NCBI GenBank assembly: GCA_946811185.2
Contig: OX328099.1
Coordinates: 17,387,859 to 17,451,858, forward strand
Source of the DNA: Hippopus hippopus
Lineage: Eukaryota > Mollusca > Bivalvia > Cardiida > Cardiidae
Length of the DNA: 64,000 bases
Direction of reading: 5' to 3'
A program made the translations under genes and the position numbers. Position 1 is the first letter of the stretch; the number at the start of each line of letters is the position of its first letter. Positions 10,851 to 21,099 of the stretch are shown piece after piece. Below the pieces are notes generated by a model. The model was not told the DNA's origin and ran no database searches. It saw only the letters and a program-made list of their open reading frames with translations.

Positions 10851-11489
10851 TTAGCTCACCTAAGCATTAAAAAGCTCCAAAATAGCTTTCGTGCTACCTT
10901 AGTTATCACCTGACAAGTGTTACAATTGTCAATAGTTGGCTGTTCAGGACACATGCTGCAAGTTTTCATCTGAGTTTAAATCCAAGGGAATCTTTGTCAG
11001 AATGCTGGTCTTCCTAGTTTCTAGATTAAGGGTAAAAATGGTTAATATGGGGTCAAAAATTAGGTGACTTGGTCACGTCAACCTGAAACCTTCCTATGAT
11101 ACATGTAGTTGGAACCATAACTTTGTACAAATATCCATTAAACTTTGCATGTTTGTTTCAATGACTTTTAAGTTAATTATGAAACTGGTTTATATTTGAT
11201 AAAAAACAAGGTTACTATGTCAAAGTTTGTTTAAGAAATTTTTCTTAACATTCTAGAGGCCAGATCACATTTGATCTCCACTTTGTCAGGCTTTATGTCA
11301 CTGTATCTTCTATCTATGTTTTCCAGCGGGATAATATTAGATTGAAAACTAGTTGAAAATTAGATCACCATGTCAAATTATGTTATTTAAAACTTTTGCT
11401 GACATTCTTGAGGCCACAATTTTCATTTGATCTCCACTAAATTTTGTCATGCTCTATGTCTCTTTATTTTCCAGCTATGTTTTTTAATT
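10851..11489 (+). mobile_element. Pearl-like element, 3'-truncated
   Basis: Left end TTTTAGCTCACCTAAGC sits five bases beyond the mariner-type element. Diverged core text follows: AAAAATTAGGTGACTTGGTCA, and two units with GAGGCCA...ATTTGATCTCCACT. It is cut at about 11490 where a MITE-A begins, and no right-end hairpin is seen. Confidence 0.5.
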
Positions 11490-11720
11490 CTAATTCTTTA
11501 CCGAACAAAAAAGATTTTAGAATTGTCCAAATCTGAAAACCTTTGCAGACAGCAAATTAAATGTAGCAAAAATGATTGAATTTATCTATGAAAAAGCAGA
11601 AAACATTGTGGCAAAAGGAGAAAATGCTGGTTACCAGCATTTTCTTCTTGTTCCACAAGTTTTTCCAAAGCTTTTTTCCTCAGGGTCATTAAAATTTAGG
11701 GTTGTGTGGTAAAGAATTAA
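11490..11720 (+). mobile_element. MITE-A, full length
   Basis: The left end has drifted to CTAATTCTTTACCGAAC; the right end is GTGGTAAAGAATTAA. Hairpin GGAGAAAATGCTGGTTACCA is intact near the loop. Confidence 0.8.
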
Positions 11721-11982
11721 ACTGATGCACTATTTTTGTAACAAGATCAGCTTTGAATCAAAGGTGAAAAGCTTATTTTTCATCCTCAAAAATTTTGTTC
11801 TTGTGTTTTCTGGTTTTGGATACTGACACATGATTGTGTTGTTAATGAAAAAGGATGAAATCACAAAAACTAAAAATTTATTGTTAGTCCCTTTAATTAA
11901 TGGAAAGTCTTGCTTAGATTCATAATCACATATTTTTATCTAATCTGAACACAAATCGTTTCTTATGTTTGTCTCAATAATA

Positions 11983-12225
11983 GGTTCTTGCGTAGTGAGG
12001 GCGTAGGATTTGTAATCTGGAAGCCCAAGGTTCGATCTTCACTCAAAGCGCTGGGTTTTTTGTGCTAGTCCATGGGTTATATACTTAAAACCCTGACCAA
12101 GCACTGTGAAACCCTGGTCAGATATGAATAAGTGAGCTGTTGCTGTGATATGACTAATAATAATGTTGAAAACAGTGTAACACATATAGCAATCAATCAA
12201 TCAATCAATCAGTCAGTCAATAGAT
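11983..12225 (+). mobile_element. SINE, S2 family (tRNA-derived)
   Basis: tRNA-like head with an A-box-like TGCGTAGTGAGGGCGTAGG and B box GGTTCGATCTT. The body has CACTGTGAAACCCTGGTCAG and GCTGTGATATGACTAATAATA. The tail is (CAAT)n, AATCAATCAATCAATC. No protein coding; it would rely on a partner LINE. Confidence 0.65.
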
Positions 12226-12606
12226 GTTGTCATAATACCTTTGAAAAGGGGGAAGCTCTTGGTTTTTGCTTTGGCTCTGCCAGTATAAACCCCGAAAACT
12301 GAATTTAAAGCAAGAAATGCCTTTGAAGTTGAACTTAAAAGGTACGGATTGTGCATCTAGATTGCAGAGATTTTGCAGGAACCTTTGATATTTTTATAGC
12401 CAGGATGAAATTTCATAATATTGAAGCAAATTACCTAAATAAAAAACCCTTCATGTTAATTAAAACTGAACATTGGTGATGGTGATTCTTAGCCTCCAAC
12501 ACTAAGACTTGTTTACCATTCTTGTAGCTGTACAATGGCCTTAAAAGTTCTTTGAAATCTGGTGTTTGGTGGAAAGCAAGTGTTCCTGCTACACTCAACT
12601 TTTTAT
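12226..12606. other. Unassigned sequence
   Basis: Follows the SINE tail. No ends, exons or repeats recognised. Confidence 0.3.
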
Positions 12607-12783
12607 GCCTTTACCACACAATCCCGAGTTTTAACAACCCTGAGGAAGAGGGCTTTTGAAAACATTGTGTTAACCAGCATTTTCTTCTTTTCCCACAATG
12701 CTCTTTACCCTTTTACAGACAAAATTCATCATTTCACCAACATGTCTTATCTGCCAATGCTATCAATTTGGACTGGTCTCTGA
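12607..12783 (-). mobile_element. MITE-A, partial
   Basis: Starts GCCTTTACCACACAATCCCG without TTAA. The left hairpin arm is deleted (AACATTGTGTTAACCAGCAT), leaving only the right arm. It ends at TTTGGACTGGTCTC. Confidence 0.7.
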
Positions 12784-13016
12784 ACTAGACCACTGTGAAC
12801 TTTAAGTACTTTAATGATTTATGCAACAGTAAAGTTAAGGTCAGTTGTCTCAGTTTGTTCAGTTTGACTTTCAATAAAATTATACTGTATGTTGTCAATT
12901 GAAATACCCTGCCCAAATAATCCTTAATTTTCAGGATTTTTGTCTGTTATTGAATGTGAAAAACATGTTATTTCTTCATTAGGCAAAAAGTAAATCCACA
13001 AACACATGATCCCAAC

Positions 13017-13277
13017 TTAAAAAAGACCCTGAGGAAAGAGGCTTTGAAAACATTTTGGAAAAAAGAGGAAATGCTGGTAACCAGTGTTCTCTCCTTTTAC
13101 CACAATGTTCTTGCTTTTTTTACAGACAAAGTTCATCATTTTACCATCATTTCTTTTGTCATCTGCAAATGCCCTCCTTATCAAGGACAAATTTTGGCAT
13201 TTTGCCATTTTTTGTCATCTACAAAATTAATGCTTTCAATTTGGAACAGTCTGAAATGTTGTCTGGTAAAGATTTAA
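13017..13277 (-). mobile_element. MITE-A with internal duplication
   Basis: GACCCTGAGGAAAGAGGC to GTCTGGTAAAGATTTAA. The segment containing TTTGTCATCTGC and TTTGGA/AAGGACAAATTTTG occurs twice (about 13150 and 13215), making this copy longer than normal. Confidence 0.65.
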
Positions 13278-13330
13278 AGTATGGTAGGATCTGTAAACTT
13301 CAGACCCCATCTTAGATATTGTACCAGAGG

Positions 13331-13552
13331 TTAATGCCTAGTTCTCTAACAGAAGACAAAATTTTAGACTTCAGTATTGAAGACAACAAATTTTATTGGG
13401 CTCAAATAATGGGATTTATCCTGGAAAAGGTAGTAAACATTGTGGCAAAAGGAGAAAATGCTGGTTGCCAGCATTTTCTCCTTTTTCCACAGTGTTTTCA
13501 AAGGTTTTCTTCTTCGGTGCTGAAAACTGAGAGTTGTTTGGTCAAGAGTGAG
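13331..13552 (+). mobile_element. MITE-A
   Basis: Left arm AGACAAAATTTTAGACTTCAG, hairpin GGAGAAAATGCTGGTTGCCA with a changed loop base pair, right end GAGTTGTTTGGTCAAGAGTG. Both TTAA ends are lost. Confidence 0.75.
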
Positions 13553-13889
13553 GCCAATAATGAAAAGCTTCCTGGAGGAAGAGAATATTGTTGCCCAGAC
13601 AAAGCATTATGTGTGTAATTATTATGAATTTACAGATTTCTTTTTGCATTATGATACAAATATGATAAAAGATGTTTTTTAGAAACATATACAGTTGGCT
13701 GTTTTTCAGGTTTTCACATTCAATTATCATATTTCCATATTTCCGTAAAAAAAGAACATGCAAAACAATTACCAGCAGGTAAACATAAATGATAGCTTGT
13801 ATGCAGTCTGCAGAACTGAGTGGAAAAGAAAACACCTTAGGGTGCCAGACGATGTTTAAAATAAGCCATGCTCTGTGAAAAACAGGTTG
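13553..13889. other. Unassigned sequence
   Basis: An open frame on the minus strand here (13542-13835) has no recognisable domain. Nothing else seen. Confidence 0.3.
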
Positions 13890-14125
13890 AATGCATCTGC
13901 TAAAACTGTTGACCCAGGTTATTCTGTGCAGTCTGCACAGGCTGACCTGGCTTGAAACCTTTTGCTATTCGTAAATTTTCTACATATCAAAGGACCAGTC
14001 TACTGCATGATTTGGTAAGTTGTTGGACAAAATGGATTTTATGGATCCATAATTATGTGATGACTTGCTTGGTATAATGCATCATGGAGATGCGTTTAGT
14101 CCCCTTTTGCAAGAATGCAGCTAAA
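13890..14125 (+). repeat. Dispersed repeat D, copy 1
   Basis: Matches 59108-59330 in order: ATGCATCTGC, GCACAGGCTGAC, CATATCAAAGGACCA, GGATCCATAATTATG, GATGACTTGC and a closing TTGCAAGA. The family is unknown to me and no terminal repeats are visible. Confidence 0.6.
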
Positions 14126-14279
14126 ATGCTTTTGCTTGTTTGTGTGGATTGAGGTCATACAGAAAGTGCAGTCTGATCTTTTTGTGTATGCTGTCTAAAA
14201 TTTTATGGGATTCTAGACAGAAAGCCTTTATATTGGAATATCTTGGTCTGTTTAACCCTAATCCATACAATCCTGTGAC

Positions 14280-14717
14280 TTAAATTAACAATAAAGGCCA
14301 AATGTAAACAGAGCGGGTGTTCAAATGAATTTTAATTTATATCATACCATTTAATAGTATGGAAATTATTATGAAAATGACAATCTGTCATTGTACGGAA
14401 TTTATATCATACCATTTAATAGTATGAAAATTATTATACAGATGACAATCTGTCATTGTACGGTCGGTCCAAGTGTTAGTCGCTGACAGAGAAGTTAATT
14501 TCAAAACTAGATTAAAACCTGCCAGGTAGCTGTGTCTTTTGTTTACTTTTTGCCTGATTTTAAAATTCTTTTTTCTGCCAGCTACTAACAAGTGGCCCGA
14601 CCACACGGTAATAGACTGTCATCTTCACAATATTTTCCATACTTTTAAATGGTATGATTTAAATTTAAATGTAATATGACACCTACTTTGATATTTTGGC
14701 CTTTACTGGGCCTTTAA
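14280..14717 (-). mobile_element. MITE-C nested in MITE-A, with internal duplication
   Basis: TTAAATTAACAATAAAGGCC at the left and GGCCTTTACTGGGCCTTTAA at the right. A segment of about 65 bp (ATTTATATCATACCATTTAATAG... to TCATTGTACGG) is present twice in tandem (about 14333-14397 and 14398-14462), making the copy 438 bp instead of about 375. Confidence 0.75.
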
Positions 14718-14858
14718 TGACCCTGACAAATAAGTTTTTTGAAAACCTTGTGGGGAAAGAAGAAAGTGCTGGTAATCAGCATTTTGTCCTATAAAAGGAC
14801 AATCCTATCATTTTAGCCACATTTAATTTACAGTCTGCAGATGCTTTCACATAGGACA

Positions 14859-15117
14859 CCCTTTGGTAGCTCAGTGGTCAGCATATCTGACTTGTGACCT
14901 GGTGGTTGCGGGTTCGATACCCGGTTGCTGCAAACTTTTTTGTGGCAATTTTTCGCCTCACACCTTTGATGCATATGAGAAAGTAGTCCATGGCTTTGGA
15001 AGAAGTTGTATCAGTACTGGTGTCAGAAAGCCAGGAAACACATGGGTAGGTGCACTGATCGCTCTGGGTATGACTTTAGCCGTTAAAACAGTGTGAAACT
15101 CCTATACAAACAAACAA
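14859..15117 (+). mobile_element. SINE, S1 family (tRNA-derived)
   Basis: A box TAGCTCAGTGG (about 14867) and B box GGTTCGATACC (about 14911) at tRNA-like spacing. The body contains TCAGTACTGGTGTCAGAAAG and GGAAACACATGGGTAGGTGC. The tail is (AAAC)n. Flanking GGACA on both sides fits a target duplication within the host MITE-A. Confidence 0.75.
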
Positions 15118-15162
15118 ATTAAATTCGGACAAATCAAATATTGTTGTTTGGTAAGGACTTAA

Positions 15163-15403
15163 CTGTCAATATCATTTATTTGACACTCTGCAGGTTTACT
15201 TCACAGACATTGAAACTTGCTTATTCAGTCATTGACATGTCTCATGCATTTCTGAAAGTGTTGACAGATGGCTGAAAAACAATTTCCAAAAGGAAAACAG
15301 AGCCATGTGAAAAAGCCATTTTCCCAGACAAGAATTAAAAAAACAGATTAACAAAGCTGCATATTCTGCTAGGTGTCTGATTTTGCTCTTTCATTCCTGC
15401 ATT
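15163..15403. other. Unassigned sequence
   Basis: No feature recognised. Confidence 0.3.
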
Positions 15404-15623
15404 ACCTCTCTACCAGATACCAAACTTTTAGACTTGTCCATAATGAAAGAACTTCAAGACAACAAATCAAAGGTTGCTTAAATGATAGAATTTTGTGTGA
15501 TAGGGTAGAAAACATTGTGGAAAATGGAGAAAATGCTGGTTACCAGCATTTTGACCATTTCCTATATTGTTTTCAAAAGCTTCCTTACTCAGGGTCTTTA
15601 AAACTCAGGTGTGATAAAGAGTT
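15404..15623 (+). mobile_element. MITE-A
   Basis: CTCTACCAGATACCAAACTTTTAG left arm, hairpin GGAGAAAATGCTGGTTACCA with a mispaired outer right arm (TTTTGACCATTTCC), right end GTGATAAAGAGTTAA. Confidence 0.75.
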
Positions 15624-15762
15624 AACCCTTAACCAGATACCAGAATTTTATATTTTTCCACACTGAAAGCATTCACAGATGACAAACTGTGGCTCCATTG
15701 ATGGTTTTGCCCTTGAAAGGGTAGAAATCCTTGTGATAATTAGGAAATGCTGTAACTTTTGC
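15620..15762 (+). mobile_element. MITE-A, partial, sharing a TTAA with the previous copy
   Basis: Begins at the TTAA ending the previous copy, then ACCAGATACCAGAATTTTAT and the left arm to GAAATGCTG, where it breaks off. Confidence 0.6.
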
Positions 15763-16104
15763 TACCATGTTTCCCGAACTTGTCTCCTTTTGGTTGCAAA
15801 CCTTTGGTTTGTTAGGAAAAGGTTCATTGCTCATACAGGCAGCACATTAAAGGAACACATGCTTGTTGAGATGTCAAGGTTTAGAATAGCAAGTCTTTCA
15901 CCTTAAGTTTTGATTTTATAGGAAACAAATGTTTAGCACTATGTAAGATATACTTCATTCTATCCATTTAGAGATTGGTTGGCAACCAAACTTGGTTCCA
16001 AAGTCTTTCACCCTAACTTAGTTCGATGTAAAAAAGAGATTAAGCCATATTTATTTCCAAACTTACAGATGTTTTGTATTTCATGAAATGTATTACGTCA
16101 ATAC
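15763..16104. other. Unassigned sequence
   Basis: No repeat end, RNA gene or exon recognised. Confidence 0.3.
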
Positions 16105-16333
16105 TTAACACTTTACCAAACAATCCCTGGTTTTCACGACTCTGGAAAGGAAGGCTTCTGAAAACATTGTGGGAAAAGGAGAAAATGCTGGTAACCAGCA
16201 TTTTCTCCTTTTCCCACAATGTTTTCTACCCTATCAAGGTCAGAAATCATCATTTGAGCTACATTTAAAGTTTTGACTATAAATGCTTTCAGTTTGGTTG
16301 GGTCCAAAATTTTGTTGTGTGGTAAAGGGTTAA
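16105..16333 (-). mobile_element. MITE-A, full length with long perfect hairpin
   Basis: TTAACACTTTACCAAACAATC left and GTGGTAAAGGGTTAA right, 229 bp. The arms from AAAACATTGTGGGAAAAGG to the complement are perfect over about 30 bp around a TAA loop. One of the best preserved copies. Confidence 0.9.
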
Positions 16334-17392
16334 AAGTAGATTTGAAAGAAGCCTTTGCTCAGAAACTTTGGAACTATTGTAAGAATCTCTGAATATGTTG
16401 GCTTTATTGCTTCACATGAAATTTTAGGATCAGAAACTTAGCTTGGTTAATGATGTTGTGGGGTGGCATATGTTTGGCAAGAGATGATTTTTGTCAATGG
16501 TCCATTTGCTTTCAGAAATATATCATATGGTTCAACAAAGGGCTTTTGTTGTTCTGGTTTCTATTTTCCTGCTTGCTCTTTGTTCTGTTACTGCTATTGA
16601 GTTTTTTCCTTTTCATGTTTATGAATTTTTCCAGTTTTTATATCCTGCAGGAAAGGATACTAAAGACAATTTTTAAGCCTTTGCCATCAGATATGCATTC
16701 ATTCACAATGTTGAGTTACTTTAAAAAGATGCTATTATATCTTATTGTAAGGAAGGGGTCTCATATAACAATTCATGGTGGAAAGTCATGAAACAACAAT
16801 AAATTTTTTGTCAGTAAAGTAAGTGGGTTCCAAGGAGACCACACATTTTATATTTCTTATTCAACAGCAGGTGCTTATGCATTTTTTGTTGTTTCCTGAA
16901 CCTTGGATTGTGGCTGTGAAGTGTCAGATCTTTCCAACCTTTTCATACTTTTAATGTTTATTTGTGAATGAGATTCATGAAACAGTGTAGGATAAATGCA
17001 TGAAAGAAAGGCTTTTACCATAGGTAAGGTACTAACAGAAGTGAATATAAGTTTGGTGTGATGAGTACCGTAATTAATGAAATGATTGCAAGAGGTTTAC
17101 TTTAACCTTGTATTAAATCTAAACGATGGCATTTTTTCAGGAAATACAATAAAAAAAGATCTGCACTTTGAGGTTCTGTAATTTGGATATGAGCGACAGC
17201 CCTGGCATGTTAACATAGACATGATGCAGATATCATCTGCCTTATCTGCCATTTAAACATGACTCAGTGAATTTTGATATTGTTTGAAATGATATTTTAA
17301 CCAGCAATTTACCAACTGCCAATTGTTACAATAATCATAACCAACATTATAATATTACTGGCATTTTGCAATCAGACCAGCTGGAAATTATA
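16334..17392. other. Unassigned sequence
   Basis: About 1 kb. Two overlapping short frames at 16450-16791 are T-rich and hydrophobic by composition only. No domains or splice sites that I would defend. Confidence 0.3.
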
Positions 17393-17598
17393 AAGCCTTT
17401 ACCAAATAATTCCATGTTTTAAAGAACCTTTCATATGAAGCTTTTGAAAACATGGTTGGAAAAAGGAGGTATTCAACATTTTTTCCTTTTTCCACAATGT
17501 CCATACAAAGACAAACCCCATCATTAGAGCCACATTTAAATTTGTTGTCTTCAAACACTTTCTCTTTGGACATAGTTTGTCATCTGACAAATAGTGAA
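17393..17598 (-). mobile_element. MITE-A, degenerate hairpin
   Basis: GCCTTTACCAAATAATTCC left end. The hairpin has shrunk to GGAAAAAGGAGGTATTCAAC/TTTTTTCCTTTTTCC. The right arm keeps TTTGTTGTCTTCAAACAC. Confidence 0.65.
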
Positions 17599-17766
17599 CT
17601 TGGTAACATACGTCGTCACAGAGCAAGTAATCTGATGGTTGTGGCTTGGGATCCTTGCTAAGCCAAACTTCCTATAGATGATTGATAAAAGTTCATTGCC
17701 AAAGGATTCAGTTCCCTTCAAATGTTGAACTGTGCCATAATTGATTTTTAGCTTGGTTTTTTCAAA

Positions 17767-18045
17767 GAAAATGCAGTCCTGTCAGCATTGTCTGCATCGT
17801 CATTGTCTGCATTATCTGGGTCATAATGTGCAAAAACTTTAACATGTTTTAACATCTCTGTTATTACTTAACATATTTACTTCTAATTTGGACTTGTTGT
17901 TAACTATCAACAGGAGAACCCATACAAAAAGGGCAGGTAACCATCAAAGTATTTTTAACTCTTATCCCCCTTTTCTGATTTAGAATTTTCACCGAAAATC
18001 AAGCAACTGCAGCCAAGCATCGGCACCCGTACGCAGTGCTCTTAT
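17767..18045 (+). repeat. Dispersed repeat H, copy 1
   Basis: Shares GTTGTTAACTATC, GGAGAACCCATAC, GGGCAGGTAAC, CAACTGCAGCCAAGC and CGGCAC with 49905-50190, and its middle with the sequence flanking the mariner at 36143. It contains two tandem CATTGTCTGCAT units near 17787. Confidence 0.6.
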
Positions 18046-18094
18046 TTTGAGAAAGCAATCAGTGGCTTGGACAAAGTGTTGTGTATAGTACAAG

Positions 18095-18302
18095 TTAACT
18101 CTTTACCAGACGACAAGATTTAACATGTGCCCCAAATACTAGAGTTTGCAGACAACGTAATTGTTATAAATACGTGGCTTAGATGAAGGTCTTTTGTTTT
18201 GCAATAGTCCAAAACATTTTTGGAAAAAGGAGTAAATCGCGGTAGCCAGCATTTTGTCCTTTTCCAACCATTTGTTCAAAAGCCCTCTCCCTCATGGTCA
18301 TT
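18095..18302 (+). mobile_element. MITE-A, 3'-truncated
   Basis: TTAACTCTTTACCAGACGAC start. Hairpin changed to GGAGTAAATCGCGGTAGCCA. It stops at CTCATGGTCATTTATTTT, where the next MITE-A begins. Confidence 0.7.
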
Positions 18303-18307
18303 TATTT

Positions 18308-18535
18308 TACTTTATCACATATTCTCAAGTTTTAACCACCCTAAAAAATAAAGCTTTTAAAAACATTGTGGGAAAAGGAGAAAATGCTGGTAACCAGCAT
18401 TTTCTCCTTTTCCTACAATGTTTTCTATCTATTTAAGGGCAAATACTATCATTTGAAAAACATTTGAATTGTCATCTGTCTGTAAATTCCTTCAGTATAG
18501 AGGAGTCTAAAATTTTGTGGTATGGCAAATGGTCC
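18308..18535 (-). mobile_element. MITE-A with intact hairpin
   Basis: ACTTTATCACATATTCTCAAG start, perfect arms around CTGGTAACCAG, right arm ending GTGGTATGGCAAATGG. The SINE at 18536 starts immediately after it, with the final TTAA missing. Confidence 0.75.
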
Positions 18536-18766
18536 GGCATCCAGAGTGGCTTGGTGGTGAAGAAGGATGCAAAACCTGGAGGACTGGAGTTCAATCCTCA
18601 CCTGAAGTGTGTTTTTTGCTGGGAGCCTCCATAGGCAAGACAATACAGAGACCTATGCCAGTACTGGCAAATCTCAGGACATTCATGGATAAGTGAGTTT
18701 TGGCTGTGACAGAAATAATGCTGAAAGTGGCACCATTCAATCTATCAGTTAAGATAATTTCAAGAT
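18536..18766 (+). mobile_element. SINE, S2 family
   Basis: Head GAGTGGCTTGGTGGTGAAG, B-box-like GAGTTCAATCCTC, body with TGCCAGTACTGGCAAATCTC and GATAAGTGAGTTTTGGCTGT, tail CATTCAATCTATC. Abuts a MITE-A. Confidence 0.6.
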
Positions 18767-19016
18767 AGGATTGTCTGGTAAAGTCTTGAAGTAAACACTA
18801 TGAACACATAGACAGATACACTAGAAAAACAACACTGTTGTTCAATATTTCGGCTATGCCTTTTTCAAGAGTTTGCAACTTTTCCTCTAACATTTTTGAA
18901 GTGTGTATCACTCGAACCATAATGTTTTACACGAACGAACTGCCAAACAGACAAGGCAAAATACCAAACAGACATGAAAAACCTTTAGATTGTGCTCTTG
19001 AAACTTTACAGACAGA

Positions 19017-19259
19017 TTAAGCCTTTACCACACAATCCTGAGAAAAAAGGCTTTTGAAAACAATTGTTGGAAAAGAAGAAGATGCTGGTAACCATCATTT
19101 TATCCTTTTCACAGTCATTTTATCCTTTTCCCACAATGTTTTCTGCTCTTTCAGAGACAAATATTACCATTTAAACCACATTTAATTATTTGTCGTCTGT
19201 AAAATTTAATGCACATAATTTGGACCAGTCTACATTTTTGTCTTTTGGTAAGGAGTTAA
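19017..19259 (-). mobile_element. MITE-A with right-arm duplication
   Basis: TTAAGCCTTTACCACACAATC start and TTTTGGTAAGGAGTTAA end. The right hairpin arm block TCATTTTATCCTTTTC occurs twice in tandem (about 19096 and 19116). Confidence 0.75.
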
Positions 19260-19537
19260 CCAGTCCGAGTTAAACATACAGTATTGACAGATGATAATAA
19301 TCCTGTTTTTCACTAGTGTTCCTAGGCATATTAAATTAATGCTAAAGGGCTAAAGCACTTAAGCAAAATTTCTCCATGCCTGTTCAGGTTTCAGCAAAAT
19401 GAAAACTGCATACCTTTTACATAGTTGCTCTCTGGTAAATGGGCTTGGTATATGTTTTAATGAGATAAGAAACATGCTCTACAGGAGCAGACTGGGGTAT
19501 GTGGTGAGCTTCATACTCAACAAATTACTCTATTTTG
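19260..19537. other. Unassigned sequence
   Basis: No feature recognised. Confidence 0.3.
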
Positions 19538-19746
19538 AATCTGTCAGTGCCATAGGCAAAAACAGGGGCTTTTGTGGATGGCATAGATCAAGATCAGACT
19601 GCACAGAATGTGCAGTCTGATCTTGGATCAATGCTGTCTGCTTGTTTAGTCAAGCCTTGAAGATAAATTTTTTTCTAATTACGGTAGATTGTATTTTAAG
19701 CCTACAACAGAGATTGGGTTTAGATATTCAGCACTGAAAGAGTTAA
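19538..19746. mobile_element. MITE-B with intact palindrome
   Basis: Palindrome AGATCAAGATCAGACTGCAC / GTGCAGTCTGATCTTGGATC at about 19587-19629 with arms of about 19 bp. The left TTAA is lost. The right end AAAGAGTTAA is the same TTAA that opens the next MITE-A. Confidence 0.7.
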
Positions 19747-19968
19747 CCCTTTGCAAAATAAATTGGACCCAGAGAAAGAAGGCGTTTTCGAAACAATGTG
19801 GGAAGAGGAAAAAACACTAGCAACTATTTTCTCCTTTTTTCCACCCCCAGTGTTTTTTCCTACCTGTACTAAGATAAATCCCATCATTTGAGGAATATTT
19901 CATTTTTCGACTGCAAAGACTTTCAGTATAAACAAGTCTGAACATTTTTTGTCTGGTAAGAATATAAA
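19743..19968 (-). mobile_element. MITE-A, degenerate, chained to MITE-B
   Basis: TTAACCCTTTGCAAAATAA start. Hairpin degraded to GGAAAAAACACTAGCAACT. Right end TGTCTGGTAAGAATATAA. Confidence 0.7.
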
Positions 19969-20125
19969 CCATTCTGTGATGTAGGTATGTCTTGACCATG
20001 TTTCATTAAATATCAATGGGAGAACATCTCAACAGTAGCTACTTCTCCCACAATGTGTTCTGTATCTTTTGTGGTAGATATTTAACTTTCCTTCAAATGA
20101 TGCCCCTTTTGTATTATTTGTAGTT

Positions 20126-20336
20126 TTTAACCTTTTAGCAAAGCTTTCAATGAGTAACAACCCTGCAGAAAAGGGCTTTTGAAAAGGAAAAGGAGAAAAT
20201 ACTGGTAACCACCATTTTCTCCTTTCTCCACAGTGTTTTCTGCGCTTTCATTAACAGATCCCATCATTTAATGTGGGATCTCAGAATGCTTTTTGAAATG
20301 GACAAGTAAAAATTTTGTCCTATGGTAAAGAGTTTA
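20126..20336 (-). mobile_element. MITE-A
   Basis: TTAACCTTTTAGCAAAGC start, GGAGAAAATACTGGTAACCA hairpin with an unmatched A in the left arm, and CTATGGTAAAGAGTTTA end. Confidence 0.7.
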
Positions 20337-20625
20337 TCGGTGTAAAAATGTTTTGTAATTGGTTAAGTGGGTTCTACATGGTAAGCGTGGCAGGGAGTCT
20401 GCCAATGAAATGGTTTGAAATTTAACAACAATTACTTTGTATTTGGTTTATAATAGGTTTTATCAAGGGCATGCATGGATAAGTCTAACTGGCTGCTTTA
20501 TATTTGCCAGACATCTGTAGCTAAAAGATAGAACTCATAAGCAACAGTAAAACAGTCAGTACCTGTCAAACATGCACTGTTGATGAGAATTTGTGTGAAT
20601 TATTAAAAGGTAGCGTTCATAAATT

Positions 20626-20833
20626 TTAACCCTTGAAGTGCTGTTCCTAAATGTGGTTGCCATTGCGGCCAGTGTAGATCAAGATCAGACCTCACAAAAT
20701 GTGCAGTCTGATCTTTGATCCATACTGTCCGCTGTGCTTAATCTATATAGACAAAGCAACCATGGAATTAAAATCATTGTCTTTGACTGAAAAATTAATG
20801 TCCATTGGGTTTATTCGGCGCCCTAAGAGTTAA
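20626..20833. mobile_element. MITE-B, full length
   Basis: TTAACCCTTGAAGTGCTG to CGCCCTAAGAGTTAA, 208 bp, both TTAA ends present. Palindrome GATCAAGATCAGACCTCACA / TGTGCAGTCTGATCTTTGATC, with two left-arm mismatches. Confidence 0.8.
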
Positions 20834-20930
20834 AGCCTATTTGCCAACTGTTATGGGAGACCACTCCTTCATGCATGACTTCATCCCAATTTAAATACAA
20901 TACCTAACAACTGCCTTAGGGAGAATTCTC

Positions 20931-21003
20931 TTTAGATCAGTGGTTATGGTGTTGGCCTTTCGTCCGGGCGTTCTAGGTTCGAATCCTGCCCGGTCCCTGT
21001 ATT
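20931..21003 (+). repeat. tRNA-like sequence (SINE head or tRNA pseudogene)
   Basis: Contains A-box-like TAGATCAGTGGTTATGG and a good B box GGTTCGAATCC, with a possible anticodon-loop TTC between. The acceptor arm does not pair (the 3' CCGGTCC has no 5' partner) and the anticodon stem has mismatches, so this is not a credible tRNA gene. More likely a tRNA-derived SINE head whose body I cannot match to S1-S3. Confidence 0.45.
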
Positions 21004-21099
21004 TCTGCTATGTATTTGTTTCTTTGTTGCGGACATTGTTCGTAACACAACGCAATTTGAACCAATAATACAAGCCATATTGTTACATACCACCTACCT

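Larger units (their letters stand above)
14252..15162 (-). mobile_element. MITE-A split by a MITE-C and a SINE
   Basis: MITE-A segments lie at 14252-14283, 14714-14858 and about 15118-15162, in correct order: CCTAATCCATACAATCCTGTG, then TGACCCTGACAAATAAG with the hairpin, then TTGTTGTTTGGTAAGGACTTAA. MITE-C entered at the internal TTAA of the CTTTTAACGACCC stretch and left TTAA on both sides. The SINE entered at the GGACA of the right arm. Confidence 0.75.

Noticed and set aside
14866..14935. tRNA gene candidate with GGTTCGATACC
   Set aside because: It is the head of an S1 SINE: the conserved S1 body follows and related heads recur at 25374, 47743 and 57028.
20931..21003. tRNA gene candidate
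   Set aside because: Good A and B boxes, but the acceptor arm does not pair and the anticodon stem is mismatched. Kept only as tRNA-like.
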